Of a stretch of DNA of 64,000 nt, positions 8,519-17,734 are shown piece after piece; positions within the stretch are counted from its first letter, which is position 1; the number at the start of each line of letters is the position of its first letter. Source of the DNA: Rhizobium herbae. Its GTDB lineage: Bacteria > Pseudomonadota > Alphaproteobacteria > Rhizobiales > Rhizobiaceae. The stretch covers positions 1,302,001 to 1,366,000 of the forward strand of contig NZ_JAEUAO010000001.1 of NCBI RefSeq assembly GCF_019511375.1, read 5' to 3'. The notes beneath the pieces are model-generated. The model was given only the letters and a program-made list of their open reading frames with translations. It searched no databases and was not told where the DNA came from. A program made the position numbers and the translations under genes.

Positions 8519-9552
8519 TTGGCAAGCACCACGCAAACGTCGGGCAACAGCACCACGCCAACCGGCTGGCCGACGGAAACATCGGGCCGCGCCCGCGGCG
8601 TCGAGACCGCGATGATCTGCCGGCCGGCAACATCGACGAAAGTTTCGATCGTGCCGCCGAGATCGCGCACGAAGGTCACCGTGCCGGACAGCGCGCCGTC
8701 GCCCGGCGCCGTCAGATGCACGTCTTCGGGCCGGACAGACAGCGTCGCCTTGCTGATATTCGGGCCAAGGGAAATGCCGGCAACCGGCTGACCGAGCACG
8801 GTGACCCGGCCGGCGCTGTCGGTTTCCGCCTCGAGCAGGTTGGTGGAGCCGATGAAGTCGGCGACGAAGGTGTCGGCGGGGCGACGGTAGATTTCGATCG
8901 GAGATGCCGCCTGACGGATCTCTCCACGGTTCATCACCACGACTGTATCGGCCATTGTCATCGCCTCGCGCTGGTCGTGCGTCACGACGATGGTGGTGAT
9001 GCCGAGTTTCTGCTGGAGCTGGCGCAGTTCGACCTGCATTGCCTCGCGCAGCTTGGCATCGAGCGCCGAGAGCGGTTCGTCAAGCAGGAAGAGTTTCGGC
9101 GAGATCGAAAGAGCGCGCGCGATCGCCACGCGTTGGCGCTGGCCGCCGGAGAGTTTCGATACCGGCCGGTCCGCATAGCCGGCGAGATGGATCATCGAGA
9201 GCAGTTCATCAACGCGCTTTTTCTGGTCTTCCTTCGGCGCGCTGCGGATGCGCAAGGGATAGGCGATATTCTCGCCGACCGTCAGATGCGGAAACAGCGC
9301 CAGCGACTGGAACACCATGCCGAGATTGCGCTTGTGCGTCGGGACGCGGGTAATGTCGTCGCCGTCGAGCCGGATTGCGCCGCCGGTCGGCAGGTCGAGA
9401 CCGGCGATCATCCTCAGCAGCGTGGTCTTGCCGCAGCCGGACGGTCCGAGCATGCAGACGAACGTGCCGTGCGGCACCGTCAGATCGACATTGTTGACCG
9501 CAGTGAAGGTCCCGAATTCCTTGGTGACGTTGTTGAGGGCGAGGCCTGACAT
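8515..9552 (-). CDS. ABC transporter ATP-binding protein, spermidine/putrescine type (PotA-like)
   Basis: 345 residues: an ABC ATPase with Walker A GPSGCGKTT at about 36-44, signature LSGGQRQRVAIARAL, Walker B LFLLDEPLSALD and switch VTHDQREA, followed by a C-terminal TOBE-like domain. ATG 9552 follows AAAGGGAAAAC and begins the fold; 17 upstream codons in frame are not part of it. It energises import by the two permeases encoded downstream. Its binding-protein gene lies just upstream, separated by a repeat element. Confidence 0.92.
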   Translation of the reverse strand: MSGLALNNVTKEFGTFTAVNNVDLTVPHGTFVCMLGPSGCGKTTLLRMIAGLDLPTGGAIRLDGDDITRVPTHKRNLGMVFQSLALFPHLTVGENIAYPLRIRSAPKEDQKKRVDELLSMIHLAGYADRPVSKLSGGQRQRVAIARALSISPKLFLLDEPLSALDAKLREAMQVELRQLQQKLGITTIVVTHDQREAMTMADTVVVMNRGEIRQAASPIEIYRRPADTFVADFIGSTNLLEAETDSAGRVTVLGQPVAGISLGPNISKATLSVRPEDVHLTAPGDGALSGTVTFVRDLGGTIETFVDVAGRQIIAVSTPRARPDVSVGQPVGVVLLPDVCVVLAK

Positions 9553-9626
9553 TGTTTTCCCTTTAAGACCGCGCTGATCGCGGCATCTGCTCTTGCTGTA
9601 CATTAACGCACTGCGTCCGGAGCAAT

Positions 9627-9738
9627 GCCCCTCACCCTAGCCCTCTCCCCGCTTGCGGGGAGAGGGGATGACGGAGTTTGCCGCTTGTCCCTTCTCCCCG
9701 TTCGCGGGGAGAAGGTGGCCGAAGGCCGGATGAGGGGC
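9627..9738. repeat. Intergenic mosaic palindrome, class 2 (RIME-like), copy 1
   Basis: A 112-base element bounded by CCCCTCACCC and GGATGAGGGG, with two strong hairpins, CTCTCCCCGCTTGCGGGGAGAG and CTTCTCCCCGTTCGCGGGGAGAAG. The copy at 25015-25124 is the same element in reverse orientation. It sits inside an operon, between the binding-protein gene and the ATPase gene. The hairpins could attenuate transcription or protect the upstream message, which would let the binding protein be made in excess. Confidence 0.85.
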
Positions 9739-9743
9739 TTAGC

Positions 9744-10832
9744 TCAACCGACGATCAGTTCGGTCCACTTCTGGTTCAGCCAATCCGATTTCGTCTGGTA
9801 GAGGTCGTAGCGCGGAATGATCGGCTCGATGTCCGAGGAAACCGCCGCAAATTCCGCGTCCGTGAGGTCGGTCAATTCGCGCTTGACGGTCGGCGAGGTC
9901 CCGACCTTGCGCGACAGAACGGCCTGGATCGACGGCTGGCTCATATAGTCGATGAAGATGTGGGCCTCCTCGACCTTCTGGGAGGCGCGCGACAGCGCCC
10001 AGCAACCGGAGTCCTGAATGCCGCCTTCCTTCGGGAAGGTCGAGCGGACCGGATTGCCGTCGGCAGCGGCAAGGCCGGTGACGTCGTGATAGTACTGCCC
10101 CATCGGGATTTCGCCCGACTTCAGCGCCTGCTCGAACTGTGCCTCGTCGCGATACCAGAGCCGAACGTTCGGCTTGACTTCGGCGAGCTTGGTAAAGGCC
10201 TTTTCAATCCCCTCTTCGGTGTCGAGTGCATTGGTGCCACCAAAGAAGGTCTTGGCCGTCACTTCGAGCAGGAAGGAGTTGGAGACGAGCGCCAGCAGAC
10301 CGAGCTTGTCGACATTCGCCGGATCCCAGAATGCGCCCCAGGAGGTCGGCGCCTCCTTGTAGACGTCAGTGTTGGTGACCAGCGTGATGTACCAGGAGAC
10401 GGCGCCGATGCCGGCGATACGGCCATCCGGGTACTTGTTGACGAAGCGATCGATCAGATTGGAGGCATTCTTGATCTTGGAAACATCGAGCGGCGCCCAG
10501 AGGTCGGTCGCCTGGCCCTTCAGCATCGAAACCTGCGACATCATCGAGACGTCAGCAGGAGCCTGGCCGGCCTTGGCCGCCTGTTCGAGCTGGACAAGCC
10601 AGGCTTCGCCGGTCGGCTCGGCAACGGCTTCGATCGCGATGCCCGTCGCCTTGGTGAATTCCGGGAAGATGTTCTTGTCGAACGAATCCTTGAAATAACC
10701 GCCATAGACGCCGACTTTCAGCGACTTGTCCTGCGCCCGCAGGATCGATGGCATGGCCAGCATCGACACGCCGGCAAGGCCGGCGCCGAGCACGGCCCGG
10801 CGGCCGATATTGTGTTTCAGAAAATCAGTCAT
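9744..10832 (-). CDS. Periplasmic substrate-binding protein of polyamine-type ABC importer
   Basis: About 362 residues, extracellular binding protein of the PotD/PotF type. The N terminus has a twin-arginine-like signal (NIGRRAVLGAGLAG, then a hydrophobic stretch and cleavage near LRAQ-DKS). ATG 10832 follows CAGGAGAGTGACG, a strong ribosome-binding site; an upstream extension in frame is not signal-like. The ligand is inferred only from neighbours (two PotB/C-like permeases, PotA-like ATPase, C-N hydrolase, agmatinase-family gene): a polyamine, guanidino compound or related amine. Confidence 0.88.
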   Translation of the reverse strand: MTDFLKHNIGRRAVLGAGLAGVSMLAMPSILRAQDKSLKVGVYGGYFKDSFDKNIFPEFTKATGIAIEAVAEPTGEAWLVQLEQAAKAGQAPADVSMMSQVSMLKGQATDLWAPLDVSKIKNASNLIDRFVNKYPDGRIAGIGAVSWYITLVTNTDVYKEAPTSWGAFWDPANVDKLGLLALVSNSFLLEVTAKTFFGGTNALDTEEGIEKAFTKLAEVKPNVRLWYRDEAQFEQALKSGEIPMGQYYHDVTGLAAADGNPVRSTFPKEGGIQDSGCWALSRASQKVEEAHIFIDYMSQPSIQAVLSRKVGTSPTVKRELTDLTDAEFAAVSSDIEPIIPRYDLYQTKSDWLNQKWTELIVG

Positions 10833-10926
10833 CGTCACTCTCCTGTTTTTGCCGGTGCCGCTCTTTTTCAGCTTCCGGTCTGTTCCCAATTTTTGACCTG
10901 GTATGCAAGTGCGGATTGCATGCCGG

Positions 10927-11574
10927 TCAATGTTTCAAGGTCCTAAGTTCCAGCACCTTTGCGTATCGCGTCAACGGAAAACACAAGGCGAAATAGATCA
11001 AGGCAACAAACCCATAGACCGTGAACGGCTCGAAGGTTGCATTGTTGATCGCATTTGAGGTTCTGACCAGTTCCTCAAAGCCGATAATCGACGTGAGCGC
11101 CGTGCTCTTGATCAACTGCACGAGAAAACCGACGGTGGGAGCCCGGGTGATTGCAAAAGCTTGCGGCAGGATGATCAGCCGCAATTGCTTGAGATAATGC
11201 AGCCCGAGACTGCTGCCGGCATCCCACTGCCCAAGCGGCACCGCCTGTACGCCGCCGCGCCAGATTTCCGCAAGGAACGCGCTGGCGCACAGGGTAAGCC
11301 CGAGCACGGCAGCGGTCCATGGTTCGATGCGAAACCCGAGCAGCGGCAGACCGAAGAACAACAGGAAAAGCTGCATCAAAAGCGGCGTGCCCTGGAACAG
11401 GCCGATGTAGTATTCGGCGAACTGCCGCATCCAGCGCCGCTTGGATATCCTCAGGAACAGGATGAGCAGGCCGACAATCGTGCCGCCCGCAAAGGCGACC
11501 GCCGACAGAAGCACCGTCCACCGGGCTGCCAGCAAGAGGTTGCGGATGATGTCCCAGAGTGTGAACTCGATCAC
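10927..11574 (-). CDS. Polar amino acid ABC transporter permease (HisM/GlnP type)
   Basis: 215 residues, HisM/GlnP-type permease with about five membrane helices. Typical features are QGTPLLMQLFLLFFGLP and the coupling loop with QAVPLGQWDAGSSLG. It overlaps the upstream permease by ATGA. No amino-acid-type ATPase is encoded with this pair, so they must use an ATPase from elsewhere. Confidence 0.9.
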   Translation of the reverse strand: MIEFTLWDIIRNLLLAARWTVLLSAVAFAGGTIVGLLILFLRISKRRWMRQFAEYYIGLFQGTPLLMQLFLLFFGLPLLGFRIEPWTAAVLGLTLCASAFLAEIWRGGVQAVPLGQWDAGSSLGLHYLKQLRLIILPQAFAITRAPTVGFLVQLIKSTALTSIIGFEELVRTSNAINNATFEPFTVYGFVALIYFALCFPLTRYAKVLELRTLKH

Positions 11575-12239
11575 GACACGCCTCCAGCCAACATGCGGTT
11601 GCCTCCGGCGATCAGCAAGCGGCGCAAGCCGATGCTCATCGCGAGGTAGACGAGCGTGACGATCAAATAGGTCTCGAACGCGCGGAAGGTGCGGGCCTGC
11701 AGCATGTCGGCCTCATAGGTCAGTTCGCGCACGGCAATCTGCGAAACGACGGCGGATTCCAGCATCATGATGACGATCTGGCTCGTCAGCGCCGGATAGA
11801 TCACCTTCAGCGCCTGCGGCAGCACGATCTTCATGAAGACCACGCGTGGCCGCAAGCCCAGTGCAAGCGCTGCTTCCCTCTGCCCCTTCGGCACGGCATC
11901 GAGCCCGGCGCCGACGATTTCCGTCGTATAGGCCGTCATGTTCAGCGTCATCGCCAGAATGGCGGCGACGACGGGATCAAGGCGGATGCCAAGGCTGGGC
12001 AGCCCGAAGAAGATGAAGAAAAGCTGCACCAGAAACGGTGTATTGCGAACGAGCTCGACATAACCGGCAATCCCCTGGCGCAGAACGGCATGGCGACTGC
12101 GCCGGGCTGCCGCGGCCAAAATGCTGAGCACGATGCCGGCGATTGCCGACACCGCGATCAGGAAGATCGTCATGGCAGCGCCGCTCGCGATCAGCGAGAC
12201 CGCATCGTTCAGCCAGCCGAAATCGAGCGCGTAGCCCAA
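11571..12239 (-). CDS. Polar amino acid ABC transporter permease (HisQ/GlnP type)
   Basis: 222 residues, similar in build to its downstream partner: LVRNTPFLVQLFFIFFGLP and the coupling segment DAVPKGQREAALALG. The two permeases would form a heterodimer. The start lies four bases after the binding-protein stop, so the three genes are co-transcribed. Confidence 0.9.
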   Translation of the reverse strand: MGYALDFGWLNDAVSLIASGAAMTIFLIAVSAIAGIVLSILAAAARRSRHAVLRQGIAGYVELVRNTPFLVQLFFIFFGLPSLGIRLDPVVAAILAMTLNMTAYTTEIVGAGLDAVPKGQREAALALGLRPRVVFMKIVLPQALKVIYPALTSQIVIMMLESAVVSQIAVRELTYEADMLQARTFRAFETYLIVTLVYLAMSIGLRRLLIAGGNRMLAGGVS

Positions 12240-12243
12240 AGGA

Positions 12244-13044
12244 TCAATCCTTCAGGTTTTCAGGGTTGAGCGGTGTCTTCAGCCACGCTTCCGAGCTTTC
12301 GTTCAACTTGCCATCGGCCAGCATCTTGGCAACGGCATCGTTGATGGCAGCCTTCAGGCGATCCTCACCCTTGTTGAGCGCCAGATGCGACGGCGAGGTC
12401 AGGAGCTGGAACTTCTGCTCCGGCTTCAAGGCTTCCTGGCGGGCCAGAACCTGTGCGCCGACATCGTTGCCGACAACCATCAGGTCGGTCTGGCCGGAGA
12501 TGAAGGCCTGGATCACCGAGTTGTAGTTGTCGAAGCGCTTGATGTCGGCATCCTTCGGTGCCGCTTCCGTCAGCGACGTGTCTTCGAGCGTGCCGCGATT
12601 GACGGCGATGCTCTTGCCGGCGAGGTCTTCCTTGCCCTTCACTTCCAGGGCAGCCGGACCGATGACGGCGATGTAGTAAGGCGCGTAGGCCGCAGCGAAA
12701 TCGATGACCTCGGCGCGCTCCTTGCTGTAGCCGACGCTGACGAGCACGTCGACGCGCTTCTCGGTCAGGTAAGGGATGCGGTTCTGACCGGTCACCGGCA
12801 CCGGAACGAGCTTCACCTTCAGGCTGTCGGCAATATATTGCGCAACGTCGATGTCATAACCCTTGAGGCTCATATCGGCGCTGGCCGAGGAGAAGGGCGG
12901 GAAATCGGCGAAGACACCGACATTCAGGACGCCCGCCTTGGTGATATCGTCGATGGCGTCAGCCTGGGCGTTGCCAGCGAAGCCGAGAACGGCGGCGCTG
13001 AGCATCAGGACGCCGGCCAAGGATGATTTCATTACATTTTTCAT
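12244..13044 (-). CDS. Amino acid ABC transporter substrate-binding protein (family 3)
   Basis: 266 residues with a Sec signal peptide (MKNVMKSSLAGVLML, cleavage near AQA-DAI) and the family 3 solute-binding fold (GVFADFPPFSS near the start, LKGYDIDVAQYIAD). Such proteins bind polar amino acids or opine-like compounds. AAAGGGGAAGAC precedes ATG 13044. It is 63 bases downstream of the agmatinase-family gene and reads the same way, so a basic amino acid or guanidino ligand is a reasonable guess. Confidence 0.9.
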   Translation of the reverse strand: MKNVMKSSLAGVLMLSAAVLGFAGNAQADAIDDITKAGVLNVGVFADFPPFSSASADMSLKGYDIDVAQYIADSLKVKLVPVPVTGQNRIPYLTEKRVDVLVSVGYSKERAEVIDFAAAYAPYYIAVIGPAALEVKGKEDLAGKSIAVNRGTLEDTSLTEAAPKDADIKRFDNYNSVIQAFISGQTDLMVVGNDVGAQVLARQEALKPEQKFQLLTSPSHLALNKGEDRLKAAINDAVAKMLADGKLNESSEAWLKTPLNPENLKD

Positions 13045-13107
13045 TGTCTTCCCCTTTATACGGACATTGCTTCGGGTGGTGCGGGCAATCCGGCCGCAGA
13101 TGTGGGA

Positions 13108-14169
13108 TCAGCCCCGCTTGCCGTTGACGAAGGGGCTGAACACCATGAGGCTGAGAATTTCAAACAGCACTTGCGCGCCGACATGCGCCGTATTGGTCGT
13201 CGCGTCGTATTGCGGCGCCACTTCCACGACATCGCCGCCGACGAGGTTGATGCCTTTCAGGCCGCGGATCAGTTCCAGCACCTCGCGAGTGGTGAGGCCG
13301 CCCACTTCCGGCGTGCCGGTGCCCGGCGCAAAGCTCGGATCGACACTGTCGATGTCGAAGGAGAGATAGGTCGGGCCGTCCCCGACGATCTGCTTCGCCT
13401 TCTCGATAATCGCCGGCATGCCCATGCCGGTGACCTCCTCCGCATGGATCACGGTCATGCCGGACTCGTAGGAAAACTCCCACAGATATTCCGCCGAACC
13501 GCGAATGCCGATCTGGACGGTGCGCGTCGGGTCGAGCACGCCATCGAGCACCGCGTTGCGGAACGGTCCGCCATGGTGGAATTTCGTGTGGTCGAAGGCG
13601 CCGCCGGTATCGCAGTGGGCATCAATGTGGATCATGCCGACCGGGCGCTTCTTGCCGACGGCTTTCAGGATCGGATGGGTGATCGAGTGGTCGCCGCCGA
13701 CCGACAGCGGCACGACGCCGGCGTCGACGATCTGGTTGGTCCGCTTCTCGATATCATCATGGCTGAGTTCCAACCGGTAGCGGCTTTGGAACGGGACGTC
13801 GCCGATATCGGCGACGCGCAGGTCGAACACCGGTGCGCAATCGAGCACGTGGTTGTAGGGGCCGATGCGCTCGATGGTGCGCAGGGCGCGCGGCCCGAAA
13901 CGGGAGCCCGTACGGTTGGTGACGCCGAGATCCATCGGCACGCCGACGATGGCAACCTGGAGATTGCCGAAATCGGGCGCGCTGGCATCGACCGGCATGT
14001 AGGGGGCGGTCAGGAAGGTCGGAACGCCGGCATAGGGCGCAAGGCGCGTGCCGGTCTTGGAGAAAATCTTGTCCGCTACCTTGCGGAATGCCGGATCGAA
14101 CAACTCGCCGCCGTGGCTTTCGCCATATTTCGCCTTCAGCGCGCTCAGCTTTTTCTCGTCCCACGTCAT
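13108..14169 (-). CDS. Arginase/agmatinase family ureohydrolase
   Basis: 353 residues. All binuclear manganese motifs are present: GGDHS (158-162), DAHCDT (183-188) and DIDSVDP (272-278). The family hydrolyses guanidino groups to urea plus an amine: agmatine, guanidinobutyrate, guanidinopropionate, arginine or, in some members, guanidine. The roughly 65-residue lead before the core is longer than in E. coli SpeB and resembles guanidino-acid hydrolases. First gene of a run containing an amino-acid importer and a polyamine-type importer; divergent from a LysR gene. Substrate unresolved. Confidence 0.88.
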   Translation of the reverse strand: MTWDEKKLSALKAKYGESHGGELFDPAFRKVADKIFSKTGTRLAPYAGVPTFLTAPYMPVDASAPDFGNLQVAIVGVPMDLGVTNRTGSRFGPRALRTIERIGPYNHVLDCAPVFDLRVADIGDVPFQSRYRLELSHDDIEKRTNQIVDAGVVPLSVGGDHSITHPILKAVGKKRPVGMIHIDAHCDTGGAFDHTKFHHGGPFRNAVLDGVLDPTRTVQIGIRGSAEYLWEFSYESGMTVIHAEEVTGMGMPAIIEKAKQIVGDGPTYLSFDIDSVDPSFAPGTGTPEVGGLTTREVLELIRGLKGINLVGGDVVEVAPQYDATTNTAHVGAQVLFEILSLMVFSPFVNGKRG

Positions 14170-14375
14170 TATCAGTCACCTCGTATCGGGCCGGAGGAGA
14201 CGTGCGGGATCGGCAATCGAAAGCCTTCACATGGCTCGAATGTTCGCCGAAAACGGTTCGCGCATCGACATTGCGTCAAAGCGCTTGCCTGCATGTTCCC
14301 CAGGCTTTTGCCCTTGTTGCCGACATTAGGAAACAATTTTATTGGAAAATCAATTGACATTGTTATAGCGTTTGG

Positions 14376-14392
14376 TGTGAGAAAAACTCACA
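14376..14392. promoter_or_regulatory. Candidate LysR operator
   Basis: A palindrome TGTGAG-AAAAA-CTCACA lies between the divergent agmatinase-family and LysR genes, 29 bases before the LysR start. It contains a T-N11-A core, the usual LysR-family contact pattern. On the minus strand a TATAAC element follows about 15-20 bases downstream, so the site would overlap the -35 region of the agmatinase promoter, a common position for LysR activation. Not experimentally supported. Confidence 0.5.
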
Positions 14393-14420
14393 TCATTTTC
14401 CGCCGTTCGGAGCCGTTTCC

Positions 14421-15467
14421 GTGTCCAGCCGCCTGCCCCCGCTAAACCCGTTGCGCGCCTTCGAGGCGACGGCCCGGCGTGGCTCCGTTTCGGCTGCGGC
14501 GCGCGAGCTCAACGTCACGCATGGTGCGATCAGCCACCAGATAAGAGCGCTGGAACTCTCCTTCAATGCGGCGCTTTTCGAACGCGGCGGCAAGCGGCTG
14601 AAGCTTACTCCTCAAGGGGCACTGCTGCTGCCGGCCGTTACCGAGGCATTCCAGGGGATCGCCGCGGCCACCGCGGCCATGACCCGACCGACGACCAGCG
14701 GTCAGTTGCGCATCGCCTGCGTGCCGGCGCTTCTGTCCTTCTGGATGATCCCGCGCCTGCACCTGTTCACCGAACAGTTTCCCGATGTGCAACTGACCCT
14801 GATTGCCTCGAACGACGCAGCCAACCTGTTTTCCGGCGATGTCGATATCTGCCTCCTCTACGGCGACGGCAATTGGCCGGATTGCTGGGCGCGTCTGTGG
14901 AGCCGGCTGGAACTGTTTCCCGTCGTCAGCCCGACCCTGCTCAACATGCGGCCGCTGCGCTCGGTGCGCGACCTGCGCGACCACGTCATCCTGCATGGCG
15001 ACGACGGCCGCGAATGGAACACCTGGCTTGCCGCCGCCGATGGCATCGATATCCAGCGCGGCCGCCAGCATTTCATGAGCGACGCACGCCTTTCGACGGA
15101 AGCGGCGCTGCACAATCAGGGCGTGGCGCTCGGCGATACGATCACCGCCGGCAGCCTGATCGCCAAGGGCGAACTGATCGCGCCTTTCGATCTCACTGTG
15201 CCCGCCAATGATGCCTTCTATGTCGCCTGCCGCAACGAGGTCCGCGCCGCGCCCATCGTCAAGGTCTTCATCGACTGGCTGTTCTCGGCGCTGGAAAGCG
15301 ACCCCATGCCGGAGTTGCAGACTTCGGCGCGCACCATCATCCGCGCCCGCGCCGCCAAGGTCAGCGCCCCCGAGCGCCTGCCATCCAAGGATGGCTTCAA
15401 GCCCGTCTCCTCTCCTGCCCGCGCCCGTCGGCCCGAACCGACCCCAAAGCGCCGGGTCAAGCCTTGA
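14421..15467 (+). CDS. LysR family transcriptional regulator (GcvA-like)
   Basis: 348 residues from a GTG start. The N-terminal helix-turn-helix (LNPLRAFEATARRGSVSAAA, then NVTHGAISHQIRALE) is GcvA-like, followed by the two-lobed effector domain to about residue 300. A basic, proline-rich tail of about 45 residues extends past the usual family end. It is divergent from the agmatinase-family gene and 18 bases upstream of an aminotransferase gene on the same strand, so it probably regulates one or both. Confidence 0.9.
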   Translation: MSSRLPPLNPLRAFEATARRGSVSAAARELNVTHGAISHQIRALELSFNAALFERGGKRLKLTPQGALLLPAVTEAFQGIAAATAAMTRPTTSGQLRIACVPALLSFWMIPRLHLFTEQFPDVQLTLIASNDAANLFSGDVDICLLYGDGNWPDCWARLWSRLELFPVVSPTLLNMRPLRSVRDLRDHVILHGDDGREWNTWLAAADGIDIQRGRQHFMSDARLSTEAALHNQGVALGDTITAGSLIAKGELIAPFDLTVPANDAFYVACRNEVRAAPIVKVFIDWLFSALESDPMPELQTSARTIIRARAAKVSAPERLPSKDGFKPVSSPARARRPEPTPKRRVKP

Positions 15468-15485
15468 AAACACAGGATAATCAGA

Positions 15486-16664
15486 ATGCCGCGCTTCAAC
15501 CCGCTGATCGCCAGACTTTCGCCGCCGCCGGTGCCTTCCGTCCTCGCCTGGGCAAAGGCCTATGACGGCGCGCGTGGACCGCTTATCGACCTTAGCCAGG
15601 CTGTTCCCGGCTATCCGCCGCATCCCGAAATGCTGAAATGGCTCGGCGAGGCCGCCGCCTCTCGCGCATACACAGGCTACGGCGCGATCGAAGGCGAGCG
15701 GGTTCTGCGGGCCGCCTATGCCACGCATGTCTCAAGCCTCTACAACGCCTCGATCAATGCGCGGAACATCCACATCACCTCCGGCTGCAACCAGGCTTTC
15801 ATCTCGACCGTGATTGCGATCGCCGGGGCGGGCGATACGGTCCTGATGACCAACCCGTTCTACTTCAACCAGGAAACCACGCTTGCCATGCTCGGCATCG
15901 GTGTCGAACTGGTACCCTGCGACGCAAGCGATGGCTTCCTGCCGGATATCGACGCCATCGCCTCATCGCTGAAACCAGGCGTGCGGGCGCTGGCGCTCGT
16001 CACCCCGAACAACCCGACCGGATCGGTCTATCCGCCGGCCCTGCTGCGGCGGATCTATGATCTTTGCCGCGCCAACAAGACCTGGCTGATCCTCGACGAA
16101 ACCTATCGCGACTTTCTGGGCGAAGGCAGCGGGCCGCCGCACGATCTTCTGACGCTCGAGGGGTGGCAGGACGGCCTGATCTGCCTCTACAGTTTCTCCA
16201 AATCCTTCTGCATTCCCGGTCACCGCCTCGGCGCGATCACCGCAGGCCTTGCCGTCGTACGGCAGGTCGCGAAGGTCATGGACAACCTGCAAATTTGCGC
16301 GCCACGGTCGGCGCAAGCGGCCGTCGCCAGGGCGCTTCCGGCGCTGGACGACTGGCGCGCGAGCAATCGCGCGGAAATTGGCAGGCGGGCCGAAGCGCTG
16401 AAACAGGTGATGGGCAAGCTGACAGGCTGGAAACTCCAGGCGATCGGCGCCTACTTTGCCTATATCCGCCACCCCTATCCAGATATCAACTCCGAATTCG
16501 TGGCGGAGAAGCTGGCAAAGATTGCCGGCGTCGTCTGCCTGCCGGGCGACTATTTCGGGGAGGGCCAGGAAGGCTACCTGCGCTTTGCCTTCGCCAATGC
16601 CGACGTGCCGACGATCCTTAAACTGGAAGAACGGCTGTCGACCTTCCATCTGCCTGGAATCTGA
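15486..16664 (+). CDS. Class I/II pyridoxal-phosphate aminotransferase
   Basis: 392 residues, fold type I aminotransferase. TPNNPTGSVYP supplies a cofactor-contact Asn, LDETYRDF the Asp that pairs with the pyridine nitrogen, and the Schiff-base Lys is in YSFSKSFCIPGHRLG. Co-directional with the LysR gene 18 bases upstream. In this setting it may transaminate an amino acid or omega-amino compound produced by the neighbouring catabolic enzymes; specificity cannot be read. The gene ends immediately before the stop of the convergent transporter gene. Confidence 0.9.
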   Translation: MPRFNPLIARLSPPPVPSVLAWAKAYDGARGPLIDLSQAVPGYPPHPEMLKWLGEAAASRAYTGYGAIEGERVLRAAYATHVSSLYNASINARNIHITSGCNQAFISTVIAIAGAGDTVLMTNPFYFNQETTLAMLGIGVELVPCDASDGFLPDIDAIASSLKPGVRALALVTPNNPTGSVYPPALLRRIYDLCRANKTWLILDETYRDFLGEGSGPPHDLLTLEGWQDGLICLYSFSKSFCIPGHRLGAITAGLAVVRQVAKVMDNLQICAPRSAQAAVARALPALDDWRASNRAEIGRRAEALKQVMGKLTGWKLQAIGAYFAYIRHPYPDINSEFVAEKLAKIAGVVCLPGDYFGEGQEGYLRFAFANADVPTILKLEERLSTFHLPGI

Positions 16665-17564
16665 TCAGCCCCGGCGGGCAACCATGATGCCGGCAAGCAC
16701 GACGGCGCCGCCGACCGCCTGCATCAGGCCAAGGGGCTCGCTGAGCAGAACCCACGCGAGGACTGCCGCCACGACGGGCTGCAGCAATAGCGTCAGAGAC
16801 GAAAAGGCCGGTGCCAGGAAGGCGAGCGCATAGATGATCAGCGCCTGCCCGCCGGCGTGGCTGACAAGCGCAAGGCCGATCAGAATGGCCCAGCCGAACG
16901 GCGCCATTGGGATGAAGCTGTCTTCGAGGAGGAGTGCCAATGGCAACAGGCACACCGCTGCCGAAGCGGTGCTCCAGATCATGATCCGGCTGGTGGAAAA
17001 GCGGCTGCGCAGGCGGCCGATCGAAAGCATATAGCCTGCATAGAAGACGGCAGCTACGACTGCCATCGCGTCGCCGGCCAGATGCCCGTCGCCGAGTGCC
17101 GCAGGCCCGCCCTTGAGCACCACGACGCCGGCCAGCGTCGTCGTCAGGCCGGCGAGGAACACGCCGCTGACACGGGCGCGAAACAGCGCCCACGAGCCGA
17201 GCGTCACGAAGATCGGCGCCATATTGGCAAGCAGCGTCGCATTGGCGACCGATGTCATATGCAGGGACAGGTGCCAGGCGGCGAGATCGGCCGCAAGGAA
17301 GACGCCCGGCAGGACGAGCAGGCCGTAGTCGGCCAACCCGGCCGGCCGGGAATCCGAAACCGTCTTTTCCCTTGCCTTGGCCCAGATCAGAAGCGGCAAC
17401 AGCGCCAGCGCCACCCGCCAGAACGCCGTCGCCATGGGGCCGACCTCCGACAGCCGCACGAAGATCGGCGACCCGCTGATCGCCACACCACCAACCAGCA
17501 GTGCAATCAGAGCAAGGCGGCTTGCGGACGCAGACGCGGAAGAACCAACGGCAGTGTCTGACAC
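16665..17564 (-). CDS. EamA/DMT family transporter
   Basis: 299 residues with about ten hydrophobic helices in two EamA repeats, the second repeat containing PFGWAILIGLALVSHAGGQA. Members export amino acids, metabolites or drugs. It is convergent with the aminotransferase with no spacer. The first 15 residues are a Ser/Ala-rich non-membrane leader. Substrate unknown; export of an amino acid or amine would fit the context. Confidence 0.88.
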   Translation of the reverse strand: MSDTAVGSSASASASRLALIALLVGGVAISGSPIFVRLSEVGPMATAFWRVALALLPLLIWAKAREKTVSDSRPAGLADYGLLVLPGVFLAADLAAWHLSLHMTSVANATLLANMAPIFVTLGSWALFRARVSGVFLAGLTTTLAGVVVLKGGPAALGDGHLAGDAMAVVAAVFYAGYMLSIGRLRSRFSTSRIMIWSTASAAVCLLPLALLLEDSFIPMAPFGWAILIGLALVSHAGGQALIIYALAFLAPAFSSLTLLLQPVVAAVLAWVLLSEPLGLMQAVGGAVVLAGIMVARRG

Positions 17565-17734
17565 GAGAGTTGTCCACAGAATCTGCGCGGCACGGCGCCG
17601 CCACGCGATAACGCATCGGAGCTAGCAGAAACTCGCCGCCGGAAACAACGACTTCTCCTTATGGATGCATGAGAATTGGTGAAGCGAGCCCCGCAGCCGC
17701 AAGGCCGCGAGGCATATGTTTCCACACACGGGCC

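Noticed and set aside
9678-10946. Long open frame on the plus strand opposite the polyamine-type binding-protein gene
   Set aside because: It is the antisense of a clear binding-protein gene; composition is Arg/Gly/Asp-rich with no domain, as expected in high G+C DNA.
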